Shown: positions 24,501 to 29,340, counted from the first letter of the stretch. The stretch is DNA of 64,000 nt from Conchocele bisecta (GCA_029237695.1 CM055277.1:43372242-43436241), one strand, 5' to 3'. Notes: generated by a model from the letters alone, not told the origin. Translations and numbers: made by a program.

Positions 24501-26847
24501 TTGAACTTAATAACGGCAGGTTCACTCCTCACTGTATAGGTGAAAATACTTCCATGGTCTTTCGGATGAGACTAGACACCACAAGGCCCCATTGCTTTAG
24601 TCTCGGTTACATTTCATAAATACATTTTATAAGTACAGTATTTACCCAAGCACACACATTAAAGGTACATGCCCGCTCAGTAGGTTATAATGAAGGGAGG
24701 CAGATAGTTTTGTATATTCTGTAGATTTGACATTTTCTGGAAAAATAAACTTTCATGCACCATTACCCCATGTATTGATTGGCATTATTATACATTTTAT
24801 ATTAGACGTAAATTTCCACACTGATGTCAGGGGCGATATCCGTGTTTCCTTAATATGTTAATGGACATTACTATTTATTCTCTATTTATTTTTTGATGTG
24901 CAATAATCATACTTTATAATCTGTCGAAAATATTTATTTTTCAGGTGACGCATTTAATTAGTATAAATAACCGAAAAGTAGCATGCCTCATTTGCATATG
25001 AAAATAGCCTGATACCACTGCGCGTCACTATCAGCAAAATAAATATTACTAAATGATTATATCTGTATAGCGGCCCTCGTAATTTTTAAAACTGGTGGAA
25101 TAGTGACAAAATTATGCACTTATTTAATTCCTATAAAGAACAATTTGTGCCTACTGAATGGGCATGTACCTTTAATGAGCAACAACCAATAGTCAAGTTT
25201 ACAAGCCGTCTCTTTATGACCTTAGTTGTGCTATGAATTAACCCTTAACATTTGTGACTGTGATTGGAGAAATGGAGCTTATGGGTTTTGCGACTAGTGT
25301 AGATCCAGATCAGCCTGTGCATCCGCACAGTCTGATCAGGATCTGCACTGTTCACCATTTCGTCAATGAAACACCCATCATGCTTCGAACAAGCAATAGA
25401 GATCGTTATCAGACTACAGGAATGTGCAATTTGACCAGGAGATACACTGGGAAACTCCCAGGGTGTCCGGTTTAACCCTTTCATCCCTATAAAGTAGCTG
25501 GAATGGATTTTGATATGTTGATTTTTGCAACCAATTCAATCGTCACAAAATGATTTTCAGACTAGTCCATTTATGAAAAGGGTGTGTTTTTGTTCCGAAA
25601 ACTATGAAAATTACTTCCAAAAAGTGCAGATCCAGATGAGACGGCTCGTCACGAGCCGTCCCATCTGGATCTACACTTTTTGCCAATACCATTGTACAGG
25701 CCTGTGATACACTGGTTACAAATCCCATAAGCCCCATTTCTCCAGTTACAGCCACATATGAACTTACTTCTTGCTGGGAATTAACCCTTTCACATTTTTG
25801 TTCACTGTATCATGTAACTGATGTGACTTTCAGAACTACAAGCCATACGTGTGCCCGGTCTGCCATTACAAGACGGGTGTCAAGGGTAACCAGGACAAAC
25901 ACATTCGCACCGTCCACGATCTCATTGTCGTCGCCAAGCACACTGTTCCCCTCAAAATGAAGTTCAAAAACTTCCAATCCGGCGATGTTATCACGAAGGA
26001 CGGTCGTCTCGTTGCGACTGCAATTGAACGAAAAAAGCTCATGTCACAAGAATATTTACCGGACGAGGACGAAGCTAATATGTCGATGAATCTACATGTG
26101 AAAAACACGACTAAATCCTCGATGAGGAAAAAGAAAAAGTTTGACACGTACGATGATGTGAGTCACAGGGATGTGTTCGCACAAAATCTGAACGTTTCTA
26201 CATATTCGGCGATACAAACCAGTGCGGAATCTCAGCCGGGCGGTAGTGACGATAAGCAGTTCACCATCCTAGATAACTATATGCATTCTAAAGCACATCG
26301 GAATTCGCAATCTAAGGACATAATGCCACAATCGGATGACTTGCCACCACAGCTGTCTGTGCAGTCGGATACTTTACAATCTAATGTCCCGGTAGCCTCA
26401 CATTCAGAAGATTTACAGTTGCAGATGGCGGCGAGATCCGAAGAGGTGCGATTGCAAATGCAGATGACCTCGCAATCTGAAGATTTAAGGTCACGCATAA
26501 CCACACAGTCCGAAGATTTAAGGTCACACATGACCACACAGTCGGAAGATTTAAGGTCACGCATGACCTCACAATCGGAAGATTTAAGGTCGCACATGAC
26601 CTCACAATCAGAGGGTTTAAGGTCGCACATGACCTCACAATCAGAGGGTTTAAGGTCGCACATGACCACACAATCGGAAGATTTAAGGTCGCACATGACC
26701 TCACAATCAGAGGGTTTAAGATCACACATCCCACTTCAGTCGGACGATTTACGACCACTTGTGAGTCACATGGCAAACGAAATGTTTGGCATGGGACCAA
26801 CTTCGTATTTAACTAGGAAGTTCACAGAATATCCAGAAATGTCATGA
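310..26847 (+). CDS. gene 1: BTB / AT-hook / C2H2 zinc-finger protein (whole gene span)
   Basis: The coding exons are 310-505, 2844-3721, 7922-8131, 11730-11872, (15473-15546 or 17363-17436), (21286-21369 and/or 21415-21498), 23115-23209 and 25834-26847. All junctions agree in phase and three of them fall inside zinc fingers whose C2H2 spacing is restored by splicing. The product is about 897 aa: BTB (about 14-125), an acidic and lysine-rich linker with an AT-hook, nine C2H2 fingers, then a QSEDLRS-repeat tail. BTB domains dimerise and recruit co-repressors; the fingers and AT-hook bind DNA, so a nuclear transcription regulator is expected. The architecture recalls vertebrate ZBTB24 or PATZ1, but I do not claim orthology. 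Confidence 0.85.
655..790. repeat. diverged family B fragment
   Basis: The region holds a GAGCCGGCTCATCATGATC core and a terminal GTTGAAAGGGTTA, both shared with the better family B copies (for example 23975-24232). Confidence 0.5.
1120..1715 (+). repeat. Helitron-like fragment, CGTCGGCGTC type, copy 1
   Basis: It begins with a GCGAAG..AAAGCGAGACAT head and a GGCGGCGTC run, then carries unit sequence ending TTCTGGGCTCCAGTAGCGAG. The same order occurs at 42608-43210, and a part at 48432-48622. No coding capacity is visible. Confidence 0.6.
1716..2099. other. unassigned intronic sequence
   Basis: AT-rich intron sequence with no repeat match elsewhere in the window and no exon-like reading frame. 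Confidence 0.4.
2105..2372. repeat. nested inverted repeat in intron 1
   Basis: The outer arms run from GATTCTAATAGACGCC to GGTATTAGAATC and enclose a GGGATTTCGCTGGCG / CGCCAGCGGAATCCC pair. Inside lies another inverted pair around CAATTGGCGATAAA with A/T runs. The inner TTACAATTTTCGAG motif recurs in the loop of the hairpin element at 19106. Confidence 0.6.
2385..2515. repeat. degenerate family A fragment
   Basis: It retains GCATGCTGATCTACACTGG, then CATAAGCCC and TCCAGTCACA, in the order seen in intact family A copies such as 12886-13134. Confidence 0.45.
2575..2765. repeat. diverged family G element
   Basis: It contains ACATAGTTTGGC and GCCAAACTATGT arms around a fold-back core and ends in CTAAGGGTTAAAG, matching the layout of family G (for example 40006-40216). 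Confidence 0.5.
2844..3721 (+). CDS. gene 1 exon 2: rest of BTB, AT-hook, finger 1 and start of finger 2
   Basis: The exon starts after tttactttcag and is entered in phase 1. It completes the BTB domain (VVRYLYTGKL, FCEVLGL). A long charged linker follows, with an AT-hook core (KKKRGRPTRP, about 3279-3312), basic nuclear-localisation-like runs (KKKKRKLK) and an acidic SDDDEL stretch. Finger 1 at about 3600-3670 fits C-x2-C-x12-H-x4-H. The exon ends gag/gtagta in phase 0 after WFPCKKE, the first cysteine of finger 2. The antisense reading frame at 3007-3522 is a shadow of this exon. Confidence 0.9.
3738..4028 (+). mobile_element. SINE, 5'-truncated, just inside intron 2
   Basis: It matches the body of the window's main SINE family: CTTGAGAGTTGAATC, then ACCTGGCACCAGGTCAGG, GGGATCGAACCCG and a tail CGTTAAACACCAATAAAC followed by (CAAA)n. 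It starts 16 nt after the exon 2 donor. The tail and simple repeat are typical of SINEs; the tRNA-derived head is missing here. Confidence 0.75.
4066..4212 (+). mobile_element. SINE 3' fragment
   Basis: A second, more diverged copy of the 3' half: GGCACCAGGTGAGGTTATTC, then GACCTTAGCCGTTGACAGGC and GTTAAACACCATTAAATAAC. Confidence 0.65.
4219..4708. mobile_element. MITE with 14-bp terminal inverted repeats
   Basis: TCAGGGGTGGGAAC at 4219-4232 is the exact inverse of GTTCCCACCCCTGA at 4695-4708. A fold-back centre lies at about 4494-4562 (TGAGCTGCAAAAAGCAAAC). Internal GATAAGGTGCGTATT links it to 15740-16075 and 52360-52600. No open reading frame of transposase size is present, so it is a non-autonomous DNA element. 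Confidence 0.7.
5404..5839. mobile_element. family C fold-back element
   Basis: The ends are GAGCTCCAGATAAG and CTTATCTGGA, with a hairpin centre of CTCCAAGGAGACAATTC type. Part of one arm (GAAAACACATCTTGGTATTT) is duplicated in tandem near the centre. Other copies are at 26890, 36382, 60743 and 62157. Confidence 0.75.
5979..6262. repeat. inverted and short tandem repeat in intron 2
   Basis: A perfect fold-back centres on GTTATCAGTTTTGATAAC, flanked by repeated TTTGCAAAATGRTGC / ACTTGAAAAATG units. The reading frames here exist on both strands only because of the palindrome. Confidence 0.6.
6263..7105. other. intron 2 interior with little recognisable content
   Basis: Only a short palindrome at 6680-6750 (AGCCGTTCAGAAG / CTTCTGAACGGCT) stands out. 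No exon-like segment with splice sites in phase was found. Confidence 0.4.
7110..7335. mobile_element. diverged family B element
   Basis: It runs from TTAACCCTTTCAACCC to GGGTTGAAATGGTTAA with a central ACGAGCCGGCTCATC, as in other family B copies. Confidence 0.6.
7750..7921. mobile_element. family I MITE ending at the exon 3 acceptor
   Basis: The left end GATAAATAGAATACC (about 7758) is inverted at the right end as GGTATTCTCTATTTG. A GCTCGGAAACGG..TTCCTAGC fold-back lies inside. The right end carries the pyrimidine-rich tract and AG used by exon 3. Related copies are at 13218, 22655, 33831 and 63108. Confidence 0.65.
7922..8131 (+). CDS. gene 1 exon 3: rest of finger 2, finger 3, start of finger 4
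   Basis: The exon is entered in phase 0 after ctctatttgtag and left in phase 0 at ctcgat/gtaagt, 70 codons in all. Joining exon 2 to exon 3 gives finger 2 as FPCKKEGC...HMKSRH, an exact C-x4-C-x12-H-x4-H. Finger 3 (CEFCGKAF..HINIH) is whole. Finger 4 begins with FHCEQC and its histidines come from exon 4. The restored spacing across both junctions is the main proof of these splice sites. Confidence 0.9.
8157..8364. mobile_element. long inverted repeat 25 nt after the exon 3 donor
   Basis: Arms of about 80 nt: GGTCTATAAATACATTAAAT faces ATTTAATGTATTTATAGACC, and AGCATCAATAAGTGAAAA faces TTTTCACTTATTGATGCT. The loop contains CCCACCGGTGG. It looks like a young fold-back insertion at the edge of intron 3. 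Confidence 0.7.
8400..9060. repeat. Helitron-like tandem-core fragments
   Basis: Two or more diverged units of the CCGTCCGTCTGTC / GCGTTAAAGTTT / CTCAAGGTCAAGGTCA type known from the arrays further right. A family-like GCCGGCGATCGCCTTGTTATC end lies near 9043-9063, matched at 18347-18372. Confidence 0.45.
9451..9960. mobile_element. family D element, copy 1
   Basis: About 510 bp, ends AAGGTGCATGCCCACTCAG and CTGAGTGGGCATGTACCTT. The interior (TTTGCATATGAAAATAGCCT, GGGGCGATAGCCGTGTTTCC) is shared with copies at 24662, 27413 and 35090. It has inverted ends and no transposase frame, so it is non-autonomous. Confidence 0.75.
10180..10445. mobile_element. family J fold-back element, copy 1
   Basis: The centre TTGGGAAACCCCTATT / AATAGGGGTTTCCCAA at 10252-10288 is a near-perfect palindrome. 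The flank AACCAGTACTGTGGTACTAA recurs inverted at 29425-29650. Confidence 0.65.
10640..10797. repeat. family G partial copy
   Basis: It carries the core AATCATTTCCATTGGAAATG and the right end CATTGTAAGGGTTAA. The left half is diverged. Confidence 0.55.
11240..11650 (+). repeat. two Helitron-like core units with a 12-bp minisatellite
   Basis: A unit with GTTCAAATTGCTATATCTC and GATATCAACTTGAAAC is present twice, spaced about 190 bp. Inside the first unit, CCATACTTCCAT repeats about four times (11385-11432). Confidence 0.6.
11730..11872 (+). CDS. gene 1 exon 4: end of finger 4, finger 5
   Basis: The exon is entered in phase 0 after ttgtgacag and left in phase 2 at aaggc/gtaagt. VHVKRHH supplies the histidines of finger 4. 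Finger 5 reads CHICSEKF...HLFKAH (C-x2-C-x12-H-x4-H). The last two bases (gc) need one further base, which both alternative next exons supply as g. Confidence 0.9.
12257..12620. mobile_element. family E hairpin element, copy 1
   Basis: The first ~150 bp is a fold-back with arms of about 70 nt from GGAATGAATGGCC to GGCCATTCATTCC. A ~220-bp tail follows, bounded by ATAATTCCAGCA and its inverse TGCTGGAATTAT. Copies at 19107, 35562 and 60119 have the same layout. Confidence 0.75.
12886..13134. mobile_element. family A MITE, copy 1
   Basis: The ends CTGTGACTGGAGAAATGGGG and CCCCATTTCTCCAGTCACAG are exact inverses. The interior contains GATCAGCCTGTGCATGCGC and CAATATAGATTG. About 240 bp, no coding capacity. 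Confidence 0.8.
13218..13378. mobile_element. family I MITE, copy 2
   Basis: It runs from GAATACTAGGCTTGTG to CCTGGTATTCTATTTATCAGG, with inner arms GATATCAAGTTTATC / GATAAACTTGATG and a GGAATTCC..GGAATTCC centre. Confidence 0.7.
13379..13618. repeat. inverted-ended segment next to family I
   Basis: ATTTATCAGGT (from about 13365) and ACCTGATAAAT (near 13607) face each other, suggesting a second short element sharing an end with the neighbouring family I copy. No reading frame supports a gene. Confidence 0.35.
14155..14408 (+). repeat. 43-bp minisatellite
   Basis: About six copies, some truncated, of a 43-bp unit containing ATACATTTAGTCTGAAAACA and CCCGTATACTCATTACTG. Direct tandem repeats with no unique spacers. 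Confidence 0.8.
14440..14665. mobile_element. family K fold-back element
   Basis: Arms TATATGTTGTTACCACTC and GAGTGGTAACAACATATA face each other, with outer AAATGGGTT-like ends. Related copies are at 38510 and within 63160-63285. Confidence 0.65.
15018..15333 (+). mobile_element. SINE, near full length
   Basis: The head GTGGGTGGCACGTGGGAGC and a pol III B-box-like GGGTTCATCC are followed by the family body and the tail GGCCATTAAAAACACC with (CAAA)n. A tRNA-derived SINE is the best reading. Confidence 0.7.
15473..15546 (+). CDS. gene 1 exon 5a: alternative zinc finger 6
   Basis: 74 nt after ctttgttttacag, entered in phase 2 and left in phase 1 at aaag/gtttgc, a weaker donor than that of 5b. 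It encodes one finger, HTCEICSYLTK...HMNAHK, C-x2-C-x12-H-x3-H. Length and phases are identical to exon 5b at 17363. Including both would shift the frame to a stop in 5b, so 5a and 5b are predicted to be mutually exclusive. Helix positions -1/2/3/6 read S/Q/D/R. Confidence 0.85.
15740..16075. mobile_element. inverted-ended element related to 4219-4708
   Basis: It runs from GATCCAGATAAG to CTTATCTGGAGCT with internal TTGAAAATCGATGCGTATTT. These ends resemble those of family C and of the MITE at 4219. Confidence 0.5.
16256..16530. mobile_element. family L fold-back element, copy 1
   Basis: Arms AGTTGCGAACGGTAACTCTT and AAGAGTTACCTTCGCAACT surround CCGTACCGTCCGT / ACGGACGGTAC. A G-rich run (16270-16278) and a C-rich run (about 16513-16529) mark the outer parts. 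A second copy is at 52835-53125. Confidence 0.7.
16888..17132. mobile_element. family B MITE
   Basis: From TTAACCCTTTCACTCC to GGTGTTGAAAGGGT, with the inner GACGGCTCGTCATAAGCC core and the internal ATTTTCAGACTAGTCCATT conserved in all copies. Confidence 0.75.
17363..17436 (+). CDS. gene 1 exon 5b: alternative zinc finger 6
   Basis: 74 nt after ctctactgtag, phases 2 to 1, donor aaag/gtgagg (strong). It encodes YICDICNFKTK...HMNAHK, the same C-x2-C-x12-H-x3-H spacing as 5a, with 14 of 24 residues shared with the exon 5a finger. Helix positions -1/2/3/6 read K/H/D/R, so two likely base contacts differ from 5a. Either exon joins correctly to exon 4 and to exon 6a or 6b. Confidence 0.85.
17509..17736. 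mobile_element. family A MITE
   Basis: Ends GTGGCTGTGACTGGAGAAAT and CCAGTCACAGCCACATATG, about 230 bp. Confidence 0.75.
18449..18801 (+). mobile_element. Helitron-like short element with GTCGAGC ends
   Basis: It begins GTCGAGCTCACTTGCGGAAA and ends CCTCGGCAGGCTCGACAT, so the ends carry a short subterminal inverted repeat. A GCGTGCGTGCGTGC run and a unit with GCGTTAAAGTTTTTACAT repeated twice lie between. The same head and tail occur at 32322-32468. Confidence 0.55.
18835..18965. repeat. family G partial copy
   Basis: It has ACATGCTTTGGCAGCA and ATCATGTTTTTATTGAGAAA in the arrangement of family G, without clear ends. Confidence 0.5.
19107..19518. mobile_element. family E hairpin element, copy 2, with insert in the loop
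   Basis: The arms match the other copies but both carry GTTGAA where the others have GTGGAA (19125-19130 and its inverse at 19303-19308). The loop is replaced by a palindromic insert (19178-19253) containing AATTACAATTTTCGAG, a motif also found at 2220-2250. Confidence 0.75.
19905..20145. mobile_element. fold-back element of CATGCAAAGAGTTA type
   Basis: The ends AACTCTTTGCATGCT and AGCATGCAAAGAGTT are exact inverses. The centre is GAATTGAGTCCCGAGGACTC. A right-end fragment recurs at about 52600-52725. Confidence 0.7.
20155..20395 (-). mobile_element. tRNA-derived SINE, second type
   Basis: In reverse orientation it has a tRNA-like B-box (GGGTTCAAACCTCC), then TCATCCAAAAGACC and a tail GACCTTAGCTGTTGGTGCG followed by ACGTTAAAC. 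The tail motif resembles that of the other SINE family, suggesting a shared 3' domain. Confidence 0.6.
20605..20885. mobile_element. family H fold-back element, copy 1
   Basis: The ends ACAAAGTATACTTATCTAGC and GCTAGATAAGTATACTTTG are inverted, with a centre of CACAGCCAAAATGGCTGTG. Other copies are at 41745 and, split, at 54475/55758. Confidence 0.75.
20886..21285. other. intron before exon 6a, no recognised content
   Basis: Single-copy-looking AT-rich sequence, ending in the acceptor gtatcattacag of exon 6a. It may carry splicing control elements for the paired exons, but none can be named from sequence alone. Confidence 0.35.
21286..21369 (+). CDS. gene 1 exon 6a: alternative zinc finger 7
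   Basis: 84 nt after atcattacag, entered in phase 1 and left in phase 1 at ggcg/gtacgt. It encodes GIKRHPCPLC...HVSFHG. The leading GIKRHP is a TGEKP-like linker to finger 6. Helix positions -1/2/3/6 read T/S/Q/Q. The residue normally a core Phe is Cys in both 6a and 6b. It is followed after only 45 nt by exon 6b, of the same length and phase. Confidence 0.85.
21370..21414 (+). other. 45-nt stop-free intron between exons 6a and 6b
   Basis: It begins gtacgt and ends cttctgttttcag. At 45 nt it is near or below the size usually spliced in animals, which would favour choosing 6a or 6b. It is a multiple of three with no stop, so retention would insert 15 mostly hydrophobic residues between two fingers. 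Confidence 0.7.
21415..21498 (+). CDS. gene 1 exon 6b: alternative zinc finger 7
   Basis: 84 nt after ctgttttcag, phases 1 to 1, donor ggtg/gtaggt. It encodes GIKEHPCPIC...HIGFHG, with 19 of 28 residues the same as in exon 6a. Helix positions -1/2/3/6 read T/S/E/R, differing from 6a at positions 3 and 6. Joined directly after 6a it would also give a well-spaced extra finger, so strict exclusivity depends on the short intron not being removed. Confidence 0.85.
21553..21774. mobile_element. Tc1/pogo-like MITE
   Basis: TACAGTGGAACCTCTCTAAA at the left and GAGAAGTTCTACTGTA at the right are imperfect inverses, each flanked by TA, as expected for a Tc1/mariner-type element. A second inner copy of the end (ACAGTGGAACATCTCC, 21713) makes a shorter fold-back. 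Family assignment is by appearance of the ends. Confidence 0.5.
21790..22310. other. intron 6 interior, no gene seen
   Basis: It contains weak Helitron-like wording (CATTAAAGTTTTGCTTACC, GCGTTAAAGTTTG) but no splice-flanked reading frame. Confidence 0.35.
22316..22508. repeat. long inverted repeat of family B left ends
   Basis: Two arms of about 90 nt face each other: TGATGTGTCATTACTCCATT and its inverse at 22489-22508. Both contain TTAACCCTTTCACCCC / GGGGTGAAAGG, i.e. a family B terminus together with its flank, head to head. Confidence 0.7.
22509..22615. repeat. family B fragment with its own fold-back
   Basis: TTGTGATGGTTGGATTGGTT faces AACCAATCCAACCATCACAA, followed by the conserved GATTTTCAGACTAGTCC. 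It appears to be part of the same rearranged family B locus. Confidence 0.6.
22655..22812. mobile_element. family I MITE, copy 3
   Basis: From GATAAATAGAATACCAGGC to GCCTGGAATTCTCTGTA, with a TTATCAGGCTTGAC / TAATAAACTTGA interior. Confidence 0.65.
22812..23022. mobile_element. family A MITE directly abutting family I
   Basis: From GTGGCTGTAACTGGAGAAAT to CTCCAGTCACAGCCACATA. It ends about 90 nt before exon 7. Confidence 0.7.
23115..23209 (+). CDS. gene 1 exon 7: zinc finger 8
   Basis: 95 nt after ttatattttcag, entered in phase 1, left in phase 0 at cgg/gtatgt. The junction gives HGEKSFKC, a canonical inter-finger linker. The finger is CTFESC...HVRYMH (C-x4-C-x12-H-x4-H). Confidence 0.9.
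23268..23385. repeat. diverged family B fragment
   Basis: It has AACCCTATCAACCCC and TGAGCCGTCTCATC at the expected spacing. Confidence 0.45.
23396..23740 (+). repeat. Helitron-like unit with CCGT run
   Basis: It opens with a small hairpin (ATGCCACC..GGTGGCAT) followed by TATAGTGTTTGGACCGTCC, a (GTCC)n run (23443-23495) and one core unit. The same TATAGTGTTTGGACCG wording is at 40610. Confidence 0.55.
23742..23968. mobile_element. family F palindrome, copy 1
   Basis: The ends CGTTTCATTAAACTTTGTAC and TAGTCGTACGAGTTT flank the perfect core GCATAGGCTGCATATGCAGC. The right end is altered compared with other copies. Confidence 0.7.
23975..24232. mobile_element. family B MITE
   Basis: From TTAACCCTTTCACCCCTAAG to GATGTTGAAAAGGTTAA, with two neighbouring GAGCCGGCTCGTG / GAGATCTCATCTG arms. 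Confidence 0.75.
24243..24445 (+). mobile_element. tRNA-derived SINE, second type
   Basis: The head resembles a tRNA: A-box-like AGCGGTAGGCCACTGG and B-box GGTTCAATCC. The tail reads TATGACCATAGCTGTTTC then GGGACGTTAAACCC. A diverged head copy follows at 24478-24600. It is not a functional tRNA because the cloverleaf pairing is lost. Confidence 0.65.
24662..25173. mobile_element. family D element, copy 2
   Basis: Ends AAGGTACATGCCCGCTCAG and CTGAATGGGCATGTACCTT, interior as in copy 1. Confidence 0.75.
25243..25760. mobile_element. family A MITE interrupted by a family B element
   Basis: The family A left part ends at GATACACTGG (25441-25450) and the right part resumes at GATACACTGG (25706-25715). 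The 255 bp between carries family B (TTAACCCTTTCATCCC ... GGCCTGT). The repeated decamer looks like a target-site duplication. Confidence 0.7.
25834..26847 (+). CDS. gene 1 exon 8: zinc finger 9, repeat tail and stop
   Basis: The exon starts after gtgactttcag in phase 0 and ends at TGA 26845-26847 (337 codons plus stop). Finger 9 is CPVCHYKT...HIRTVH. A basic stretch (MRKKKKF) follows, then a long low-complexity tail with 11-residue repeats of the QSEDLRS type (26317-26760) and a short unique end. No function is known to me for the tail. No AATAAA is visible soon after the stop; a family C element begins 43 nt downstream. Confidence 0.9.
   Translation, partial: NYKPYVCPVCHYKTGVKGNQDKHIRTVHDLIVVAKHTVPLKMKFKNFQSGDVITKDGRLVATAIERKKLMSQEYLPDEDEANMSMNLHVKNTTKSSMRKKKKFDTYDDVSHRDVFAQNLNVSTYSAIQTSAESQPGGSDDKQFTILDNYMHSKAHRNSQSKDIMPQSDDLPPQLSVQSDTLQSNVPVASHSEDLQLQMAARSEEVRLQMQMTSQSEDLRSRITTQSEDLRSHMTTQSEDLRSRMTSQSEDLRSHMTSQSEGLRSHMTSQSEGLRSHMTTQSEDLRSHMTSQSEGLRSHIPLQSDDLRPLVSHMANEMFGMGPTSYLTRKFTEYPEMS
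26317..26760 (+). repeat. coding 33-bp minisatellite in gene 1 exon 8
   Basis: Nine clean units of 33 bp (26464-26760) encode M-T-[ST]-Q-S-E-[DG]-L-R-S-[HR] variants. Looser 11-residue units with a QS[ED]xL core extend back to about 26317. All changes keep the frame. The antisense frames at 26277-26729 are shadows of this array. Confidence 0.85.
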
Positions 26848-26889
26848 AGCACAGTTATTTCATGAATATATGTTGTATTTCATATGCAG

Positions 26890-27285
26890 GGCTCCAGATA
26901 AGGAATTAGTAATTGAGTATTGTCACTCCATCATTTCTGAAGCAATTGGGTATTTCAAAATTTTAATTCTGTAAAGTAGAATCACACAACTGTTTACACA
27001 TCAGCAGACCGCACTCATTGAATAGTTTGCTTCTAAATGAAAACACATCTTGATATTTCATTAGAATTGTCTCCTTGGAGACAATTCTAATGAAATACCA
27101 GATGTGTTTTCATGGAAAATAAGAAAATATGCTATATTTGTGGTCTGTTTATTGTTTTCTGTAGCATGATAAAGATACCACACATTTTTCATTGCTTTTT
27201 GATACTCCCTACTTCTGATTTCAATTGGGTTTTTGGCAATTTTAATTGGGTATTTACGCAAATACGCAGCTTATCTGGAGCACTG
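26890..27285. mobile_element. family C fold-back element
   Basis: From GGGCTCCAGATAAGGAATTA to GCAGCTTATCTGGAGC, hairpin centre CTCCTTGGAGACAATTC. It begins 43 nt after the gene 1 stop codon. Confidence 0.75.
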
Positions 27286-27412
27286 CATATGGCTGTTTGT
27301 TTGTGACTGCGATTGGAAATTGGGAGAATCAGGCTAGTGTCGTTGTCGGAATGCTAAGGCTCACTACTACTGTTTCTGAGTTGAATCTTTTTGCCCATTA
27401 GATAGATGTACA

Positions 27413-27895
27413 TGCCCACTCAGTAGGCACAAAATGTTCTTTATAGGAATTAAATAAGTGTATAATTGTGTCACTATTCCACCAATTCCAAAAAATATGA
27501 GTGCCCGCTATACAGATATAATCATTTAGTAATATTTATTTTACTGATAGTGACGCGCGGTGGTATCGGGCTATTTTCATATGCAAATGAAGCATATGTT
27601 TTTAATTATTTATACTAAATTAAATGCGCCACCTGAAAACATTATAAAGTATGATCATTGCACATCAAAAAATAAATACAGAGACTAAATAGTAATGTCC
27701 GTTAAATGTTTTAAAGAAACACAGTTATCACCCCTGATATCAGTGTGGAAATTTACGTCTGATATAAAATGTATAATAATGCCAATCAATACGTGGGGTA
27801 ATGCTGAATGAATGTTTTTTTACCAGAATATGTCTCAGATGATGTCTGATATAAAGAACATTTTGTGCCCACTTATGCACCTTTAAAGTCTAAGG
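27413..27895. mobile_element. family D element, inverted copy
   Basis: The same ~500-bp element as at 9451, in the opposite orientation: the GTGTCACTATTCCACCA end comes first and CAGATTATA-like parts later. Right end GTGCCCACTTATGCACCTTT. Confidence 0.7.
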
Positions 27896-27899
27896 ATAC

Positions 27900-28020
27900 A
27901 TCATTTTGTGAATGGAAAAATCTTAATTTTCTATTCTTTTTTTTCTCATTATTTGACCCGTCTTTTTGGGACGGTTCAAATGAGTGGTCACAACATATAC
28001 TTTTGTTGAGAAATAAAAAA
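27900..28020. repeat. family K half
   Basis: It holds GACGGTTCAAATGAGTGG and TCACAACATATACTT, the right half of family K. Confidence 0.5.
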
Positions 28021-28089
28021 TGTAGAAAGTATTTAAAACTATTCATACACCTAAACGTGTATTTCGAATGTAAAGTATTAACCCACAAT

Positions 28090-28318
28090 TCAACACCACA
28101 GGCCTGTATAGTGGTATTGGCAAAAAGTGTAGATCCAGATGAGCCGCACGAGCCGTCTCATCAGGATCTGCACCTTTTGCAAGTAATTTTCATATTTTTG
28201 AGAACAAAAACACCCCCTTTTCATAAATGGACTAGTCTGAAAATCATTTTGTGATGGTTGCAGAATGAACATATCAAAATACATTCCAGTTAGTAGGGGT
28301 GAAAGGGTTAAACATTAT
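28090..28318. mobile_element. family B MITE, inverted
   Basis: It starts CAACACCACAGGCCTGTATA and ends GGGGTGAAAGGGTTAA. Confidence 0.75.
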
Positions 28319-28461
28319 CAAAATATACTAGCCAGGCTTCCTCAGATGTTGGAATCTTTGTCCCACACATGTGTATATGCTTTCATATATGACCTTGTAG
28401 AACACACACAACCCTATTCAAACAATCAATATATATCTTTCTGCAATAATACAATAATAAG

Positions 28462-28714
28462 GTTCAACAATTCTGCAAAAACCAGGAACCCACTTTTCTG
28501 ACGTTTCGGCATAAGGCCTTTATCAAGGAATTACTTTCTACTGAATGCGAAGTGGCATCCATTTTAGATTTCACAATGTTTATTGAATGAACATAAACAT
28601 AGTGAAATCTAAAATGGAAGCCACTTAGCATTTAGTAGAAACTAATTCCTTGATAAAGGCCTTGTGCCGAAACGTCAGAAAAGTGGGTTCCTGGTTTTTG
28701 CAGAATTGTTGAAC
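28462..28714. mobile_element. 253-bp near-perfect palindrome
   Basis: Arms over 100 nt: GTTCAACAATTCTGCAAAAA faces TTTTTGCAGAATTGTTGAAC, and CACTTTTCTGACGTTTCGGC faces GCCGAAACGTCAGAAAAGTG. End fragments recur at 28930-28980 and a similar TTTCGACCTTAGGCC is at 6000. Confidence 0.75.
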
Positions 28715-29100
28715 ATAATCAATATATAATTTGTTAAACGAGCATATATCTCCCCTCCATGTTTGTTTATCCTATAGACATTTGTCCTGGACACTTTATC
28801 AGATTTTCAAACATCTCGAGGAGATAAATGCTGTATTTTAAATAATTGTTGCTATTCTAGATTTTATTGTTCATGTATATTGGTTAATTTTAGTAATCTT
28901 TCCGCAATAATACAATTAATATGTGCAACAATTCTGCAAAAACCAGGAACCCACTTTTCCAGGTTTCTGCAGAATTGTTGGTTAATTTAAGGCGATTTAA
29001 TTCAGTGAATTATGGTTACTTGCATTTGTAAATATATTATTTACACCTTTTAAATGTTTTAGAAAAACATTTATCATGTTATTTTACACAATGGGCGACA
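28715..29100. other. intergenic, little content
   Basis: Apart from a palindrome-end fragment at about 28930-28980 nothing is recognised. Confidence 0.4.
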
Positions 29101-29101
29101 C

Positions 29102-29340
29102 ATATGTGGCTGTGACAGGAGAAATGGGGCATTATGGGTTTTGCGATCAGTATAGATCCAGATCAGCCTGTGCATGCGCACAGTTTGATCAGGATCTGCA
29201 CTGTTCCTATTATGTCAACAAAACACCTGTCATATAGCAATATAGATCATTATCAGTCTACAGAAGTGTGCTATTTGATCAGGAACTACACTAGTCACAG
29301 ATCCCATAAGCTGCATTTCTCCAGTCACAGTCACATATAT
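29102..29340. mobile_element. family A MITE
   Basis: From ATGTGGCTGTGACAGGAGAA to CTCCAGTCACAGTCACATA, about 240 bp. Confidence 0.75.

Noticed and set aside
26277..26800. Two long minus-strand frames with C-D-L-K-S-S-D repeats
   Set aside because: They mirror the 33-bp coding repeat of exon 8; a 33-bp period keeps all frames open.
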